Shown here piece after piece: positions 63,401-64,000 of a stretch of DNA of 64,000 nucleotides. The stretch's first letter is position 1. Each line of letters begins with the position of its first letter. The DNA is from Alkalilimnicola sp. S0819 (GTDB lineage Bacteria > Pseudomonadota > Gammaproteobacteria > Nitrococcales > WHIW01). A model generated the notes under the pieces. The model was given only the letters and a program-made list of their open reading frames with translations, ran no database searches and was not told the DNA's origin. Where the stretch lies: assembly GCF_009295635.1 (NCBI RefSeq), contig NZ_WHIW01000008.1, forward strand, positions 1 through 64,000, in the 5' to 3' direction. Made by a program: the position numbers and the translations under genes.

Positions 63401-64000
63401 GCGCGCCCATGATCGCTATGCCGATGGCAGCAACGGCAGCAGGATCTGGTCCCTGGCGGGCAACGTCAGCGGCGCCGGCACCGCCTCGGTGGGCGGCGCC
63501 TCGGCGGTGAACACCATCAGCAACAGCGTCGTCGCCGATGTGCTGGACAGCGATATCGATATCGGCGGCGCGGCCCGCATCGACAGCGACAGCGGCTCCG
63601 AGATCAAGTCGGCGGCGGTGGCCGGCGGCGGCGCCGGAGCCGCGGCGGTGCAGGGCTCGCTGACCCTCAATACCGTGGCCAATGCCGGCCGCGCCCGGCT
63701 CCAGGGCGGTTCGCTCAAGGCCGCCAGCCTGGCCATCGAGGCCGGCGAGCGGGGCGACGGCAGCTCCGTGCTGTCGCTGCGCAGTTCCATCATCACCCTG
63801 GCGGGCGCGGTCAACGGCGCCGGCACCGCCACCGTGGGCGCCGCTTCGGCCACCAACACCATCAGCAACACCCTGGATGCGACCCTGGACGGCAGCGATG
63901 TGGACACCGGCGCCGGGGCGGTGCGGGTGGAGGTGCGCCCCGGGGCCGAAATCCGCTCCATCGCCGCCAGCGGCGGCGGCTCCGGCGCGGCCTCGGTGGG
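57459..64000 (+). CDS. Giant filamentous haemagglutinin-like adhesin (TpsA), 5' part, runs off the right edge
   Basis: One frame opens at GTG 57459 (ribosome binding site gaggga) and stays open to base 64000, more than 2180 codons, without a stop. The basic N-terminus leads to a signal peptide (LRLAMLASLGVAPQLLAA). A TPS/haemagglutination domain follows, with FNSFRHFEVDAGQRVNLHVP, NLINLVRDSRVLINGEL, and NIVFADPHGFVVGAAGVVNV in place of the usual NPNG motif. The remainder is Ala/Gly/Ser-rich beta-helix with repeats, especially after 62400 (IWSLAGNVAGAGKAA and IKSAAVAGGGAGAAAVQG modules, about 115 residues apart). It would be exported by a TpsB transporter not seen here. Long antisense frames over it are artefacts of composition. 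Confidence 0.88.
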   Translation, partial: MSKAKSRSRAACRAGRRAGSLPAVHPLRLAMLASLGVAPQLLAANNIVTDGRTQTVLDVAGSVTDIRTTTTSGANAFNSFRHFEVDAGQRVNLHVPGGAQNLINLVRDSRVLINGELYGLQAGSIGGNIVFADPHGFVVGAAGVVNVGSLLVATPTSGFLDRLVDAGGAIDDAAAAQLLRGAAPQSASGVITLGGQVNARDTVVIQGQTVSVPGQIAVDVADPAAAAFELSVNTAGLEAGSTLQVRDGDVVIVGRGSVDIAGDITAGGTGANDNGGGITVLASEAIDVAGGASVRSLAGSGGARGDVTLHAANAATVESGTAEADARVSIAGTVEGHNVTVRADTRVATRFDDGLAAMVVEQIGSRVAGADGFEMGIVEARGDATVNIAATAVLDAAADLNLRAEAERLAATPAIRAAGTPIGQPQPLVVAAVYGGLEGDTKVEIAGGATLEAGQDLNVEAVSDNTVAIEAVSSTADKSSYFAATLALGQAQVNTSATVAAGASLRAGDLNIAARNDNSFSVKASAKAKGEGQAGMSAAIADFATDASATLAADLPAGQVRGDVIVQAESITRENLVKSGASTGSGFADRTIGTIGKGATGAGTKAVGFIKSKLGKSQQSADTASKSAPSDPAGSKVKLSSAVALSTQQHDATARIASGSRIDAGQDLVIAARVHDAGIRNIATSGISTQAKDKDDALVTGSAAIAIGLYGHQARALVGDDAELAAERIGIAAHTELPVTIDWHRWEGFSSISSKLSLTAGVPEQVLSSYASAAGKSKTLGFAGALSYFQTDNHSLAWVGDNVRLSGRASAGAAPRETILGSGATLSWDEVVAVQARTLTQSINVAGNIGLGFAVGGSGKAVNVGGAFNWVNYDNSARAGIAGGASVTASGLAVTAEGEDYIVAVSPTSGSGGSIAGNGIAAYTGIDAATQASISHDAEIDAARVSLDAAQAFNVWSISGAVAQAEAAGVGLAAAINDIRADTRAYIGDNRELAEGETPKSSGSGEIRTDKVSLRATSDGAVAAMSVAAAMAKSADPDASPGFVDRQKSKLGNKVKGLRDGAANKLDKMPLLNKISGKVRSTQKAPPAGSATPTQPKFGLAVSGAASANIAALVTEAYLQGANVVKRSAEPGARADVTVRAISDTDFLAVAGGAALAKANNPSSKFSAAAAGSVAFNLQNNRTHAAVRDSAISGAGDTTIQALAAGDAVTIGAGLAVNASSDQDKAATMAGSASLTWLENDTRAELVDSTVTGLAGGAEHLQLHAYDRTRLINGGGALNGGGKAGVGTAISFAHIGNSTQALIDGGSVSEMDTVDVGALSAARIIAGAAMGSITKEGSTLSGAFVLNDIANTVRAGIGGGASVSADGEVAVIASGAGTDGNLEALLGARRDNGEFSLARPSAEPAEDGQTIDDARWGEDRGGAAVIAVAGQLQGGQNNVGLSFVGNDIRNVYEAYIDDALVAAGGTLRVRAADRSQLIALAAGVGGAGGKFAGLGSIVGNLTVNQVEARIGSRAATPAVITVSATGIELSAANGAEIWSGAGSVAGSKGSSAAVAAAYNQTTNSTTAEAINATVDAGSGALTVDALSESSIRAIAASIAGGKTAAISGSLTFNLITDTARALLSASTVSADSLLLRGRDRDDEQGSRSRIWSLAGNVAGAGKAAIGGAFSVNTVANTVQAEASGGSITLREAAAVDADSGAQILSIAVGGGGAGTVAAGLSSAVNTISNTVSARLENLSLTDAALDTGSLRVRARDRLADGGNGSEIWSLAGNVAGAGKAALGLAAAVNTIVNSLTAEVIDSAIDIGGRATVDADSAAAIKSAAVAGGGAGAAAVQGSATTNNIVNTVRAKLAGGSLQAASLRVGAGERDDVSGSRTSIMSLAGAVNGAGTAAIGAAVAEAAVISSIDALVSGTALTVSGATEIGADMGADIYTAGVSGGGAGSVAAGASVVVNTITSSASARLENATLHDGAGNTGSLDVRAHDRYADGSNGSRIWSLAGNVSGAGTASVGGASAVNTISNSVVADVLDSDIDIGGAARIDSDSGSEIKSAAVAGGGAGAAAVQGSLTLNTVANAGRARLQGGSLKAASLAIEAGERGDGSSVLSLRSSIITLAGAVNGAGTATVGAASATNTISNTLDATLDGSDVDTGAGAVRVEVRPGAEIRSIAASGGGSGAASV

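Overview
The window is a chromosomal segment of a GC-rich gammaproteobacterium. The gene order resembles Pseudomonas and the purple-sulfur / haloalkaliphilic lineages: lptD divergent from amgK-murU, mreBCD divergent from gatCAB, prfA-hemA next to lolB-ispE-tRNA-Gln-prs-rplY-pth-ychF, and pilA next to pilRS. I infer an Ectothiorhodospiraceae/Chromatiales-like organism; no rRNA or species marker is present to prove it.

Layout. (1) 1-4710: the start of lptD, running off the left edge and carrying a long four-residue repeat tract, then amgK and murU (MurNAc recycling) and two uncharacterised enzymes (a GCS2-type carboxylate-amine ligase and an AstE/aspartoacylase-like hydrolase). (2) 4800-14258, minus strand: one long wall-elongation operon, mreB-mreC-mreD-mrdA-rodA-mltB-rlpA-dacA-DUF493-lipB, mostly with overlapping or nearly touching genes. 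(3) 14374-25572: gatCAB, hslO, a ClpX-like unfoldase, a Trm112-family gene immediately before prmC, a DAHP synthase, dksA, prfA and hemA. (4) 25700-32714: a TPR lipoprotein, lolB, ispE overlapping tRNA-Gln, prs, rplY, pth, ychF and tRNA-Met.

(5) 32715-38576 is a visibly lower-GC accessory block between tRNA-Met and the pilin gene. It holds a flippase-like membrane protein, a methyltransferase, GT4 and GT2 glycosyltransferases and a multi-pass GT-C-like protein with a repeat-type tail. I read it as a candidate surface or pilin glycosylation cassette. (6) 38666-42343: pilA with a sigma-54 promoter, the pilR-pilS pair that should activate it, and a 31-residue membrane micro-ORF. (7) 42556-53833: sucCD, glnB, bamD, rluD, pgeF, clpB behind a perfect CIRCE operator, an SDR, an FmdB zinc ribbon and aspS. 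The AspRS carries residues typical of non-discriminating enzymes, which fits the presence of gatCAB. (8) 53846-64000: a hybrid histidine kinase with a 7TMR-DISM sensor, its OmpR-type response regulator, and the first ~2180 codons of a giant Ala/Gly-rich two-partner-secretion adhesin that runs off the right edge.

No transposase, IS, CRISPR array, rRNA or phage gene was seen. No gene-free stretch exceeds 300 bases. Several intergenic regions carry palindromic repeats or hairpins, listed separately.
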